The notes: a model not told the origin generated them from the sequence alone. A stretch of 51,842 nt of DNA from Chloroflexota bacterium (GCA_016189905.1 JACPRP010000029.1:1-51842), one strand, 5' to 3'; shown: positions 7,305-15,424, numbered from the stretch's first letter. A program made the numbers and translations.

Positions 7305-9171
7305 AACGATCACCCCTTCGATTCACCGGTACCATAATGCCGATCGTCGTCCCGCCGGCCAACTCAGACCTGATCAAGAGCTCGCCACCAAGCAAGGAGA
7401 TTCGCTCACGCATCCCCAATAACCCGAAGCCATCGTCAGGACCAGCAGCGACAGTGATCTGGCGAACGTCGAAGCCATCGCCGTCATCCTCGACCGCAAC
7501 GGCCACGGACGATTCGCCGAACTCAAGACTGATCGCCACAGTCTGGGCATTGGCGTGCTTCGCTATGTTCGTGATCGCCTCCTGCACGACGCGGAACATG
7601 GCCGTCTCGATCTGTTGCTCCAGCCGCCGCTCATCGCCGCCGACTTCAACGCGTACCTTTACGCCTGCCGACCTCAAGCGAGTATCGGCATACCACTCGA
7701 TGGCGGGAATCAACCCGAGATCGTCCAGCAACGACGGGCGCAGATCGTAGACCAGATTGTGAATTTCGTCCATGGCGTGCACCGCCAGCCCTTTCATTCC
7801 TTGAATCCGCTTCACCACGTCATCGCTGCTGCGAAAAGGGGCGATGGCGGCGGTTTCAAGTGCCACCACCAGCGCCGCCAGGCTCTGGCTAGTGTCGTCG
7901 TGCAATTCCCGGGCGATACGCTTCCGTTCTTCTTCCTGGGCGGAGATAACCCTGGCGTTCAGCAGCGATAGCTCCTGGTTGCGCCGCAAGAGCTGCCGTT
8001 GTGATTCCCTGAGCTCCTCGGTCCGCCGCTCGACGCGGCTCTCCAGCTCCTTATTCAAGGATTGGAAGTTCTCTAATGCCTCCTTCAGCTTGAGCCGCAT
8101 TCCCTCAAAGGCGAGCGCCAGCCTACCGATCTCGTCTTCGCCGAGATACGGCGTGCGATCCGAGAGATTACCCCACGCGATCTTCTCCGCCGTCCTGGTC
8201 AGCGCAGTCACGGGTCTGATGACGCTCTGGGCCATGCCCCATCCGAGAAGCACAGAGATCACGAATGTTGGGATGCCGAAAAGAAGGAACTGTTGCTGAA
8301 TCTGACGGGCGGGCTCCAAAGCCTCTTTTTCAGCCTCGCGAATGGTAAGGCCCCACGACGCTGTCTGAAGTGGGACGAAGGCCATAACCTCCGCGTCGCG
8401 CGTCGGCATCGCTCCTTGCTGGGGGGACGCTTCGTGGCAATCGTGGCAGGTGCTCACTTTCGGCTGCTTCTGCTGGATCAAGGTGGCCAGACGATTGGAG
8501 TGGTCGCTTTCACGGAGGACGTGAGCTTGCTGCGAGGCCGCTACCACGACGCCCTTGCTATCGACGACCTCCACGTAGCCGGAGGGACCGAGGCCGATAG
8601 GTCGGATCATCTTCTGAAGTGAAGAAGAGGTGAGATCGATGTCGCCACCTACCAGCCCAACCATCTGCCCCTGGGCATTCTTGACGGGGATCACCATCGA
8701 GACCACAGGACGACCGGTGTCCTCGACAGTATAGATATCGGAGACAATCGGTTTGCCGGTTTCGAGAGCCTCTCTGATGTGCGGATACGCGCTCAAGCTC
8801 GATGGGAAGGCGCCGTATTGCGGTTCTCGTCGCAATATCTCGCCATTCACATCCACTATGTAGATGCCGTCACCGAAGATCGAGTGAAAATAGGCGTTAT
8901 GCAAGGCGCGACGCTCCGGCTCGGGATCGGCATCTTGAAGGTCCACCCCTTCGCCAAAAGACACACCCTGCAGCAAGTCAAGGTTCTGCTTAATAACGTA
9001 GTCCAGATGGCTGGCGGTCGCCTCCGCAAGATTCAGCCGTTCCTGGAGGGTGCGCCCGACGCTTTGATCGACGGCAATCATGCTCAAAGCGCCGAACGAT
9101 GCCAGCACGGTGAGCATACCCACAGAAACCAGGATCATTATTCGTATTTGCAGACTGCCGTTCGCACGCAT
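7273..9171 (-). CDS. Membrane histidine kinase with a CXXCH heme motif in its extracytoplasmic sensor domain
   Basis: A 632-residue kinase. TM1 is at about 9-34, a Cache-like extracytoplasmic domain follows (about 35-290), then TM2 (about 293-315), HAMP (about 316-368), a coiled coil, HisKA_3 with phospho-acceptor H424 (IARELHDDTSQSL), and HATPase with N box (EAITNIAKHANA), DDGDGFD and GFGLLGMRER. Within the sensor region CHDCH (residues 242-246, bases 8434-8448) is a canonical site for covalent heme c attachment and would lie on the side where heme is attached. It is followed by HEASPQQG, as in multiheme cytochromes. It overlaps the gene of its regulator and follows the cytochrome b gene after ten bases. 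A redox- or gas-sensing kinase is the likely role; heme attachment is not shown. Confidence 0.9.
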   Translation of the reverse strand: MRANGSLQIRIMILVSVGMLTVLASFGALSMIAVDQSVGRTLQERLNLAEATASHLDYVIKQNLDLLQGVSFGEGVDLQDADPEPERRALHNAYFHSIFGDGIYIVDVNGEILRREPQYGAFPSSLSAYPHIREALETGKPIVSDIYTVEDTGRPVVSMVIPVKNAQGQMVGLVGGDIDLTSSSLQKMIRPIGLGPSGYVEVVDSKGVVVAASQQAHVLRESDHSNRLATLIQQKQPKVSTCHDCHEASPQQGAMPTRDAEVMAFVPLQTASWGLTIREAEKEALEPARQIQQQFLLFGIPTFVISVLLGWGMAQSVIRPVTALTRTAEKIAWGNLSDRTPYLGEDEIGRLALAFEGMRLKLKEALENFQSLNKELESRVERRTEELRESQRQLLRRNQELSLLNARVISAQEEERKRIARELHDDTSQSLAALVVALETAAIAPFRSSDDVVKRIQGMKGLAVHAMDEIHNLVYDLRPSLLDDLGLIPAIEWYADTRLRSAGVKVRVEVGGDERRLEQQIETAMFRVVQEAITNIAKHANAQTVAISLEFGESSVAVAVEDDGDGFDVRQITVAAGPDDGFGLLGMRERISLLGGELLIRSELAGGTTIGIMVPVNRRGDRYAEDKSASSR

Positions 9172-9181
9172 ACCATCTACT

Positions 9182-9976
9182 CTAATGTTCCCTTTCTGGC
9201 GAAATCAAGCCGCCTTCGGGCCCGGCGCTAGGGCTAGGGGTTATTTCCAGGCTCGTCGTGATCTTGTCGCCGGTGATACCGACGACGCGGGCATATTCGA
9301 GCGCGTGCTCCTCGATCATCTTCTCCTTCGAGATCCGGCCAGTGAATATGGAAATGTCGCCCGGGAAATGCACTGGACCCAGATGGACGCTGTAAAGGTG
9401 CCAGATCACGATCACCAGCAGCGCCAGGAGCGCCTCGCCACCGTGAGCCTCTTTGGCTGCCGGCACCAGCTCGCCAGGCACGATCTGTGTCATAGTAACA
9501 GGGAACCAGAGCACGATGCCGGTGGCTATCATGATGAGGTTGCCGAGCACCAGCCCCCAGTATTCGAACTTCTGTCTGTAATCATAGCGATCGAATTTAG
9601 GCTGCCTCGGGGCCACGCCAAGGGAATACCTCAACATATTCAAGGCGTCGCGGAAATCCTGCAGCCTGGGAATCATATGGGGCTCTTGCGTCCCGCGCAG
9701 CAAGCCCAGCGCGATATAAGCAACGTGGTAGAGGGACTCCAACACCAGCAGAGCGGCGAAGAAACGGTGCATCAACCGGGCGGTCTCGATCCCTCCCATC
9801 GCCACGATGAGCCAACTCGCCCAGGACTCACCGTAGAAGCGCTGTGGAATGCCTGTAACACACAAGCCGATGAATGCCAACATCAGCAGCACGTGCTCAA
9901 CGCGCTGGCTGACGTTGAACCTGACGAACGTCTCAGGCTCATTCTCTTTTGGCGTCGTTATGTCATGCTCGTTCAT
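9182..9976 (-). CDS. Membrane cytochrome b (formate dehydrogenase/hydrogenase gamma-subunit-like)
   Basis: A 264-residue integral membrane protein with about four hydrophobic segments (about 28-43, 70-92, 141-160, 181-200). Candidate heme b ligands are H28, H70, H84, H178, H193 and H198, placed as in the di-heme b-type subunits of formate dehydrogenases and Ni-Fe hydrogenases. The C-terminal cytoplasmic tail holds HFPGDISIFTGRISKEKM, seen in that family. It sits between the 11-heme cytochrome (80-base gap) and the heme-motif kinase (10-base gap). Inference: it oxidises quinol, or reduces quinone, and exchanges electrons with the adjacent multiheme proteins. Confidence 0.82.
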   Translation of the reverse strand: MNEHDITTPKENEPETFVRFNVSQRVEHVLLMLAFIGLCVTGIPQRFYGESWASWLIVAMGGIETARLMHRFFAALLVLESLYHVAYIALGLLRGTQEPHMIPRLQDFRDALNMLRYSLGVAPRQPKFDRYDYRQKFEYWGLVLGNLIMIATGIVLWFPVTMTQIVPGELVPAAKEAHGGEALLALLVIVIWHLYSVHLGPVHFPGDISIFTGRISKEKMIEEHALEYARVVGITGDKITTSLEITPSPSAGPEGGLISPEREH

Positions 9977-10056
9977 GTCGCCTACCTCAACTCCTTATTG
10001 CACGATCAGGACATCTCTTACCATTTGGCCTGGCCTGCGCTCTAGCCGGCGACGCA

Positions 10057-11370
10057 CTATCTGTTTCTCGCCAGACGCCAGAGGTCCAACAAGATGTGCA
10101 GAACCAGCCCCCCAATCATCATCGGGATCAGGGCCCAGTAATAGACCTTCACGAGGTAAACTATCGGCGATTTCTGCAAACTGGGCTCGTAGTGGGACAG
10201 CCACGCCGCCGAGAAATTCGCGGTGGCCGTGGGATGGCATTTCTGGCAGGTCTGCAGCAGATTCGCTTTGATAGTTGGCGATTCCGGATCATTCGCTTTC
10301 TTTATGTCATGAACCCCGTGGCAGTCGACGCAAACAGGCTTATCAGTCCAAATCGTGCGGGCCTCCTGCCTGGCGAAGTTAACCGTTCTGCCGTGGAAAT
10401 CATCCAGGTAGGTTTGCAGCACATTGGCCGAAATGCCGTATTTGTCCATCATTTTCTCGTCGCTGTGGCAACTGGCGCAGAGGTCCGTCGAGCTCAGGTG
10501 AAAGGAGGCCGAGGTCGCGCTGTAGATATCGTGGACGCCGTGACAGGTGGTGCAGTCAGGCACGTCTTTGTTATCCTCAGCGCGGAGCGCCGAGCCGTGC
10601 ACGCTGGTCCTATAGTCCGCGTACACCTGGACGTGGCACCGTCCGCAGGCTTCGGAGATCTTGATCCTCGGCTCGTTTGGCTGGGCTACGGTGTGAGCGC
10701 TGTGGCAATCGGTGCATACTGGCGCATTTCTTTCGCCAGTGCTCATCACCTGGTAATGTACACTGTCGAGCGTTTTCGTATAGTTCGCGAAATGACACCG
10801 CTTGCAGACCTCGTATTGCGCGGTCACGTATTCACGAAGCGAGGTCGCCCGTGTCTTGGCGTGAGGGACCTGGGAGATATTAGCGTGGCAGTCGCCACAT
10901 CCCAGCTTGCCTCCGTGCACCGAGCTGCCGAACGCGTCCGCATCGACCCGCAACGAGAGCTTCTGTCCATTGGCAAACGTTAGATCCAGTGGCTGCGCAT
11001 GGCAGGCCATACACTCGGCGTCCCCCTGGACGGCGAAGCTTTGAGGCGGCGCCGAGGGCGCAGGGTTTTCGGGGGATGGCCGCGGCGGAGCATCAACTGG
11101 CGCGGCCGGTACAGCGGGATGGCAGGCGAGACATGTGGTGTTCGGCCGTCCGGTGTGGCTCGGCGGCACCGGTTTTGCGCTTCCCGCGCCGTGGCAGGCC
11201 AGGCAATCACCACGACCCTCGACTGGATGAGGAGTGCCATCCTGAAGCGGCGGTGCGCCTTCGATGGCTGGCGCACTGCCAGGGAAACCTGAGACCAGTA
11301 GGAGGAGGAAAACCAACAGTCCGAAGGCAACGCCGATGACCTCGGCAGTCCGTGCAAAGCTTGGCATCAT
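10057..11370 (-). CDS. Eleven-heme c-type cytochrome with N- and C-terminal membrane segments
   Basis: I start at the ATG at 11370, with AAGGAG upstream; a TTG 96 bases earlier has no ribosome site. The 437-residue protein has an N-terminal hydrophobic segment (signal or anchor), a Pro-rich linker between hemes 2 and 3, and eleven CXXCH sites: CLACH, CLACH, CMACH, CGDCH, CKRCH, CTDCH, CGRCH, CTTCH, CASCH, CVDCH, CQKCH. A C-terminal TM helix (YYWALIPMMIGGLVLHILLD) ends in a basic tail. The central part repeats the C-x-x-C-H-x-x-H spacing of cytochrome c3/doubled-CXXCH families. It should be the extracytoplasmic electron conduit next to the cytochrome b encoded downstream. Confidence 0.88.
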   Translation of the reverse strand: MMPSFARTAEVIGVAFGLLVFLLLLVSGFPGSAPAIEGAPPLQDGTPHPVEGRGDCLACHGAGSAKPVPPSHTGRPNTTCLACHPAVPAAPVDAPPRPSPENPAPSAPPQSFAVQGDAECMACHAQPLDLTFANGQKLSLRVDADAFGSSVHGGKLGCGDCHANISQVPHAKTRATSLREYVTAQYEVCKRCHFANYTKTLDSVHYQVMSTGERNAPVCTDCHSAHTVAQPNEPRIKISEACGRCHVQVYADYRTSVHGSALRAEDNKDVPDCTTCHGVHDIYSATSASFHLSSTDLCASCHSDEKMMDKYGISANVLQTYLDDFHGRTVNFARQEARTIWTDKPVCVDCHGVHDIKKANDPESPTIKANLLQTCQKCHPTATANFSAAWLSHYEPSLQKSPIVYLVKVYYWALIPMMIGGLVLHILLDLWRLARNR

Positions 11371-11523
11371 AGCCGCAAACTCCTTGTTCAACCGCCGCGA
11401 TGACTTCCGTTCGACAAGCCTCTTCAGGCCGCGCAGGAGCTTGCGTCTACCGTTCACGTTCCACAACTAGCTCTGGCACCTGATGGCAACTTGCCGTTAG
11501 TCATCTGGGCAGGCATCTTGCCC

Positions 11524-11553
11524 CACTCCAAAAGCCCCGTCGCTTTGGGAGTG
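11524..11553. other. Imperfect 12-bp hairpin in the gap between the small membrane gene and the 11-heme gene
   Basis: CACTCCAAAAGC, a 6-base loop (CCCGTC), then GCTTTGGGAGTG; one position is a G-T pair. It lies in the 219-base gap 11371-11589 inside the likely operon. No T-tract follows, so it may stabilise or process the transcript. Nothing else is seen in the gap. Confidence 0.4.
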
Positions 11554-11589
11554 CAGTACGTCAATCGCTCGCTTTCCAATATGATGCTG

Positions 11590-11847
11590 TCATCCGAGAA
11601 TCGCGTTGTAGATCGCCAGCACGGTTAACAGGATCATGCCGATGCCGACCAATAGAACCAGGCCGTTGACCATCAATGCGACCAGGTCTCTCGACTGGTA
11701 AGAGATGTCCTCGGCGTTAACCCCTGAATGCGCCGTGGCGCTGGAATACACATTCCGTAGCCCGACGATGGCGAAATGCAAGCCAACACCGCCGATAAAG
11801 CCAAGTGCCAGAAAGCCGATGGCAATTCCGCGCGCATCCACGATCAA
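11590..11847 (-). CDS. Small two-helix membrane protein, unknown function
   Basis: An 85-residue protein with two strong hydrophobic helices (about 6-30 and 56-84) joined by a polar loop (SSATAHSGVNAEDISYQSRD). The start is TTG 11847 (GGTGGGG just upstream) or GTG 11841. The TTG overlaps the TGA stop of the preceding 38-residue membrane gene, so the pair is translationally coupled. I recognise no family. The position beside membrane cytochromes suggests a small subunit or assembly factor of that complex, by inference only. Confidence 0.65.
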   Translation of the reverse strand: MIVDARGIAIGFLALGFIGGVGLHFAIVGLRNVYSSATAHSGVNAEDISYQSRDLVALMVNGLVLLVGIGMILLTVLAIYNAILG

Positions 11848-11960
11848 CGCCCCACCCTTCTACTCACCGCCAACCACAACGACCGTGCGAGCATATAGCC
11901 AAGGCCTGCGCCGACGATCGTAGGTAGGAAAATGAACATGGCGAGAGCCAGGATATACAT
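11844..11960 (-). CDS. 38-residue single-helix membrane protein, unknown function
   Basis: A good ribosome site (GGGAGG, nine bases upstream) precedes ATG 11960. The peptide starts MYILALAMFIFLPTIVGAG, is one hydrophobic helix, and ends in a basic tail (SRRVGR). The stop TGA overlaps the TTG of the next small membrane gene. Size and topology resemble the tiny subunits found in respiratory oxidases and reductases, but no family is recognised. The tight coupling and ribosome site argue that it is a real gene. Confidence 0.6.
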   Translation of the reverse strand: MYILALAMFIFLPTIVGAGLGYMLARSLWLAVSRRVGR

Positions 11961-12020
11961 CTTTGGCCTCCCTTCAAAGGCACTTCCACAGGCATCCCAA
12001 GAGAGCACTTCATCGCTAGC

Positions 12021-12362
12021 TCAATCCGCGTTGATCGCCGCCACAAGCTCATCGGTTTGCGTTACCGGCACCTGCGTCTTACGATAGATATCCACGTTGT
12101 TGGCGTTGACGCTGATGCAAAGAACCTTGACCGAAGGATTGTCTCTTAGAACCCGCAGAATGAGCGAACCGCCGTAGACGGGAAGGTCGTCGCCGTCGAG
12201 GATCACCACTTCCGGGTGCAGTGTGCTGATTTGCTGCATAGCCCCGCGCTGCTCCAGGTCCACCCCGATCACGTCCAGTCCTCCTGCCCTTTTCAAGAGC
12301 TGCTCGACGCCCTGGGCTAGAAGCGACTTACCATAGAGAACGAGAATACGGCGATTACCCAC
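12021..12362 (-). CDS. Stand-alone degenerate receiver-like protein
   Basis: From GTG 12362 (GAGGTGG upstream) the protein has 113 residues and the fold pattern of a CheY-like receiver: RRILVLYGKSLLAQG, HPEVVILDGDD, VKVLCISVN. The usual acidic pair after strand 1 is replaced by YGKS, and the conserved Lys region reads RKTQVPVTQ, while an Asp is kept in VILDGDD. It has no output domain. Such pseudo-receivers act by protein contact rather than by normal phosphorylation. It lies 60 bases upstream of the small membrane genes and may head the cytochrome operon. Function is unknown. Confidence 0.65.
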   Translation of the reverse strand: MGNRRILVLYGKSLLAQGVEQLLKRAGGLDVIGVDLEQRGAMQQISTLHPEVVILDGDDLPVYGGSLILRVLRDNPSVKVLCISVNANNVDIYRKTQVPVTQTDELVAAINAD

Positions 12363-12498
12363 TGAACACCACCTCGCACGATTTCGGCCTATGGCGGCCA
12401 GTCGGAACGATGGCCGGTCAATCCGTTTGCCCTTACGAATCAATTCTAGCGCGGCGCGGCGATCTAGGGTATCGTTCGATAGCTTCATATTTGGACCC

Positions 12499-12531
12499 AA
12501 AAAAGGCCTATCCCAGAATGGGATAGGCCTT
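12499..12531 (-). terminator. Rho-independent terminator on the minus strand
   Basis: A perfect 13-bp stem (AAGGCCTATCCCA and its complement, loop of 3) is followed on the minus strand by a run of Ts (A6 at 12499-12504 on the plus strand). It would end transcripts of the response regulator gene at 12721 and separates that operon from the cytochrome operon. Confidence 0.85.
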
Positions 12532-12629
12532 CAAAACGCCGCGTTCCTCATAGAGCTAGCGGCCTATGACTATGGGCTCGCGATGTATCCGAATTACCAG
12601 CTCAATCCAATCGGCCTCAGACCAGTTTC

Positions 12630-12716
12630 TGGTGCAAAATGGACGTTGCCCCCCAGCCCGTCTAGGCGGGCAGAGGTCCCTCTCTGAAGGGCCACTACGG
12701 AATGCATTTTGCACCA
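12630..12716. other. Cloverleaf-like inverted-repeat element, candidate structured RNA or regulatory site
   Basis: A 12-bp perfect inverted repeat (TGGTGCAAAATG 12630-12641 / CATTTTGCACCA 12705-12716) encloses two internal hairpins: GCCCG with CGGGC, and GGTCCCT with AGGGCC. It lies directly downstream of the response regulator gene and upstream of the terminator, so it would be in the 3' untranslated region. No known RNA family is recognised. Confidence 0.5.
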
Positions 12717-12720
12717 AGAA

Positions 12721-13389
12721 CTAGACTAAGCCTTCGCGCAAGGCATAGGCGGCAGCCTGAACGCGATTCTGCAACTGAAGCTTCTCGAGGATGTTGTGAA
12801 CGTGGTTCTTCACCGTGCGCCTGCTTATGCATAGATCGCTCGCTATCTCTTTGTCGGTAGCACCATCGGCGAGCAACTGGAGGACCTCTTTTTCACGACG
12901 GGTCAGTTGGTCTTTTTGCTCTGTCGAGTGCTCTGGCTCGACACTATTCCGTCGCGACAGATGAGCGAACTCGTTCAAAAGTTTCCGGGCCATCGAAGGC
13001 GAGATCGGCGCCTCGCCGCGGAAGACCCCCTTCAAGAGCTCGAACAGCTCTTCGGCACGCAGCGTCTTCAACAGATACCCTTCGGCGCCATTTCTCACCG
13101 CATCGAAGAGGTCTTGATCCTCCTCAGACACGGTAAGTATCACGATTCTCGTGTGGGGCAACTCCGCTTTGATCATCTTCGTCGCATCCAGACCCTGGAG
13201 GCCAGGCATCTGGATATCCATAAGGATAAGATCGGGCACGAGCTCACGGGCCTTTTCCAGAGCCTCCAGCCCGTCGGATGCCTGTCCAACGACTTCTATG
13301 CCTTCTTGTGAAGATAGCAGGCTTGCCAGGCCTTGCCTGAATAGCGCGTGATCGTCTACCAGGAGCACCGTCGTCGTCTGATCGTTCAT
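12721..13389 (-). CDS. NarL/FixJ-family response regulator
   Basis: The start ATG 13389 has GGAGG seven bases upstream, giving 222 residues. The receiver domain has VDDH, phospho-acceptor Asp in [10 protein letters not shown], Thr in VILTVSEED and Lys in [11 protein letters not shown] LuxR-type HTH follows ([34 protein letters not shown]). It is the partner of the membrane kinase encoded just upstream. The 219-base stretch between the two genes is open in the same frame as both, with only the kinase TGA separating them. A terminator lies downstream at 12499-12531. Confidence 0.92.
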   Translation of the reverse strand: MNDQTTTVLLVDDHALFRQGLASLLSSQEGIEVVGQASDGLEALEKARELVPDLILMDIQMPGLQGLDATKMIKAELPHTRIVILTVSEEDQDLFDAVRNGAEGYLLKTLRAEELFELLKGVFRGEAPISPSMARKLLNEFAHLSRRNSVEPEHSTEQKDQLTRREKEVLQLLADGATDKEIASDLCISRRTVKNHVHNILEKLQLQNRVQAAAYALREGLV

Positions 13390-13608
13390 TCGTGAACCTC
13401 CATAATGCATCATCAGGGCACATCTCATACCAATTGTATATGGATACCACCTGAATCTTGGGTTGGGGAGCGTGTCGGCGGCACTGGCGTCGCGGCGCTG
13501 AAGCAACCGCTTCAGGGCCGTGATGTCGCCCTTCCTCACCACCTGCAATTCAGGGTATATCCAAATGCGTTCGTTATCAACATCAACCCTTTCGAAAGGT
13601 GTGCTTGC

Positions 13609-15282
13609 TCAGCCTGAACCTACGCCGGAGGCGGGAAGCTTCGGGGGGATGCCGGCAAGCTCAGGGCCGGGCAGGGCAGCGGGTAATCTTACGATGATCT
13701 TCGTACCGTGCCCCTCGCTCGTCTCGACGTCAAAATACGCACCTATCTCCTCCGCCCTCTCCCTCATGGTCTGAAGGCCGAAGCGACGCCCTTTCTGATG
13801 GGTCACCTGCGCGAGACTAAAGCCTCGACCGTCGTCCTCCACAACCAGACTGGTCTCGCCGTTGCTGGCTTTGATCTTCACCCACGCGCGGTGCGCGTGG
13901 GCGTGCTTCCTGACGTTGGTCAAAGCCTCTTGAACGATGCGCAGCAACTGAAGCTCTGCGAGCGCGGCTAGCTGGAGGTCGCGAACCCCATTTTCGATAA
14001 CCATCTCGGTCTTCACACCGGCCTGCTCGCCAAATTTCGCCAGATACTCCTCCAGGGCGTGGACGAGGCCGCCTTCATCAGAAATACTCGTCTTCAGGCT
14101 AAGAATCGACTCGCGCACATCCGCGCAGCAATCGTGGACGGCATCGGCCATCTGGCGCAATCCTAGTCGAACCTGCTCGACCTGGTCGGACGCGAGGAGC
14201 TGATCGATCTCGATGATCTTCAGGCCTAAGTAGCCGAGCACCTGCCCGAGGCTATCGTGCATCTCCCGCGCGATACGGTCCCGCTCCTCCAAAATCGCAA
14301 CCTGCCGATTGCGCTGCTCCACCTCCGATGTTCGCTGCTCGACCTTCTCCTCGAGCTCGCGGCTCCACCGCTCAAGCTGTTCGTGGGCTTCCCGATGCGA
14401 CTCCAGCAGGCGCTGCTGCGCCTCGATGCGCTCCTTCTGAGCCGTCTCCAACTGGCGGCGCTGCTGAATCTCAAAGATAGCCGAGATTCGGACGATATAG
14501 TACGCGATCGCCAGGGCTGCTCCAGCGCGGAAGACCTGAGGAGGAATCCCGACGACAGCGAAAAACGACGCGTAGTTGAGCACGGAGGCCGGGAAGAAAT
14601 CGCCAGGCGGCACCACGACCCCGGCGACAAAGGAGTTTACCACAAAGGCGAGCGCGGCAAAGTCGGCGTACCTCACAAGCCGCGACAGGCCCATCGTCTT
14701 GAAATACGGCTTCATAGTGAGCATCGCCAGGCCAGCCAGCACCGAGGCCGGCAGATACATGATGTACCGCGCCCAGATGTCGGCAGCGGTCAGCCACTCA
14801 CTGCTCAACGCCAGGTATGCCGCCGACGCGCCGCGATGACATTGCAGGCAAAGCGCTGCCGATTCGGCCGTCGCGTCGGACGGAATCCATGATACGTGCG
14901 GCAACACGAAACTGAGGAGCCATCCCATAAACAGCGCGTGAGGCAACCAGCGCAACCAGAGATGCCGACGCTCGTTGGCGATAATGAGCCGCACGGAGAA
15001 TTGCAGCAAAGCGACAACCGACACGGCGACCAGGAGCACCCTGATGGGACGCACCGGGACGCCTTCGGCTATCAGGCCTGACATGGACTGAATAGCGGAG
15101 AACATATCCAGCCATTCGACCGCCCCGTGCAGCAATCCAAAAATGGCCAGATACTTCAGGCTCGAAGCCAGGACAACCGCCGTCGACCGTCGCGACTCGA
15201 TGGCCACGGCAAGTCCCATGGCGAAAAAGGCCAGGCCGTATATGAAAAATATGACGATCAGGAAAAAATCAGTAGATGCCAC
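13609..15282 (-). CDS. Membrane histidine kinase with a CXXCH heme motif within its multi-TM sensor domain
   Basis: A 557-residue kinase starting at GTG 15282. The N-terminal part has about six or seven hydrophobic segments (between 5 and 268), with a LLHGAVEWLDMF segment at about 50-61. Between two TM helices, CLQCHRG (residues 145-151; motif bases 14836-14850) is a canonical heme c attachment site. A coiled coil (about 272-335), HisKA_3 with phospho-acceptor H342 (IAREMHDSLGQVL) and HATPase (EALTNVRKHAHA, EDDGRGFS, RFGLQTMRERAEE) follow. It overlaps the preceding 51-codon gene by 14 bases and is followed by its response regulator. The predicted role is redox or ligand sensing at the outer face of the membrane; heme attachment is not shown. 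Confidence 0.9.
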   Translation of the reverse strand: MASTDFFLIVIFFIYGLAFFAMGLAVAIESRRSTAVVLASSLKYLAIFGLLHGAVEWLDMFSAIQSMSGLIAEGVPVRPIRVLLVAVSVVALLQFSVRLIIANERRHLWLRWLPHALFMGWLLSFVLPHVSWIPSDATAESAALCLQCHRGASAAYLALSSEWLTAADIWARYIMYLPASVLAGLAMLTMKPYFKTMGLSRLVRYADFAALAFVVNSFVAGVVVPPGDFFPASVLNYASFFAVVGIPPQVFRAGAALAIAYYIVRISAIFEIQQRRQLETAQKERIEAQQRLLESHREAHEQLERWSRELEEKVEQRTSEVEQRNRQVAILEERDRIAREMHDSLGQVLGYLGLKIIEIDQLLASDQVEQVRLGLRQMADAVHDCCADVRESILSLKTSISDEGGLVHALEEYLAKFGEQAGVKTEMVIENGVRDLQLAALAELQLLRIVQEALTNVRKHAHAHRAWVKIKASNGETSLVVEDDGRGFSLAQVTHQKGRRFGLQTMRERAEEIGAYFDVETSEGHGTKIIVRLPAALPGPELAGIPPKLPASGVGSG

Positions 15283-15424
15283 GTTCGTAGTGTTTCCACT
15301 CCGCGTGCAATTCGCGGCCTACCACGTCGGCATCGCGCAGACAGGGATGAGTGAGAATAGCCGCGACGAAGGGGATATCGGCTCCTTCAGGAACATCACG
15401 AGATCGACGACGGGAAATATGCAT
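15269..15424 (-). CDS. 51-residue small protein coupled to DUF4446 and the heme-motif kinase
   Basis: ATG 15424 overlaps the stop codon of DUF4446 (TAATG), and the TGA at 15271-15269 lies 14 bases inside the kinase gene, so the frame fits exactly into the operon. The peptide begins MHISRRRSRDVPEGADIPF, contains ILTHPCLRDADVVGREL and ends HYERGIY. It has no membrane segment. No family is recognised. Coupling on both sides is the main evidence that it is expressed. Confidence 0.5.
   Translation of the reverse strand: MHISRRRSRDVPEGADIPFVAAILTHPCLRDADVVGRELHAEWKHYERGIY

Noticed and set aside
9949..10983. A 344-codon plus-strand frame antisense to the 11-heme cytochrome.
   Set aside because: Same reason: the minus strand has eleven CXXCH motifs, and the plus frame has no recognisable domain.
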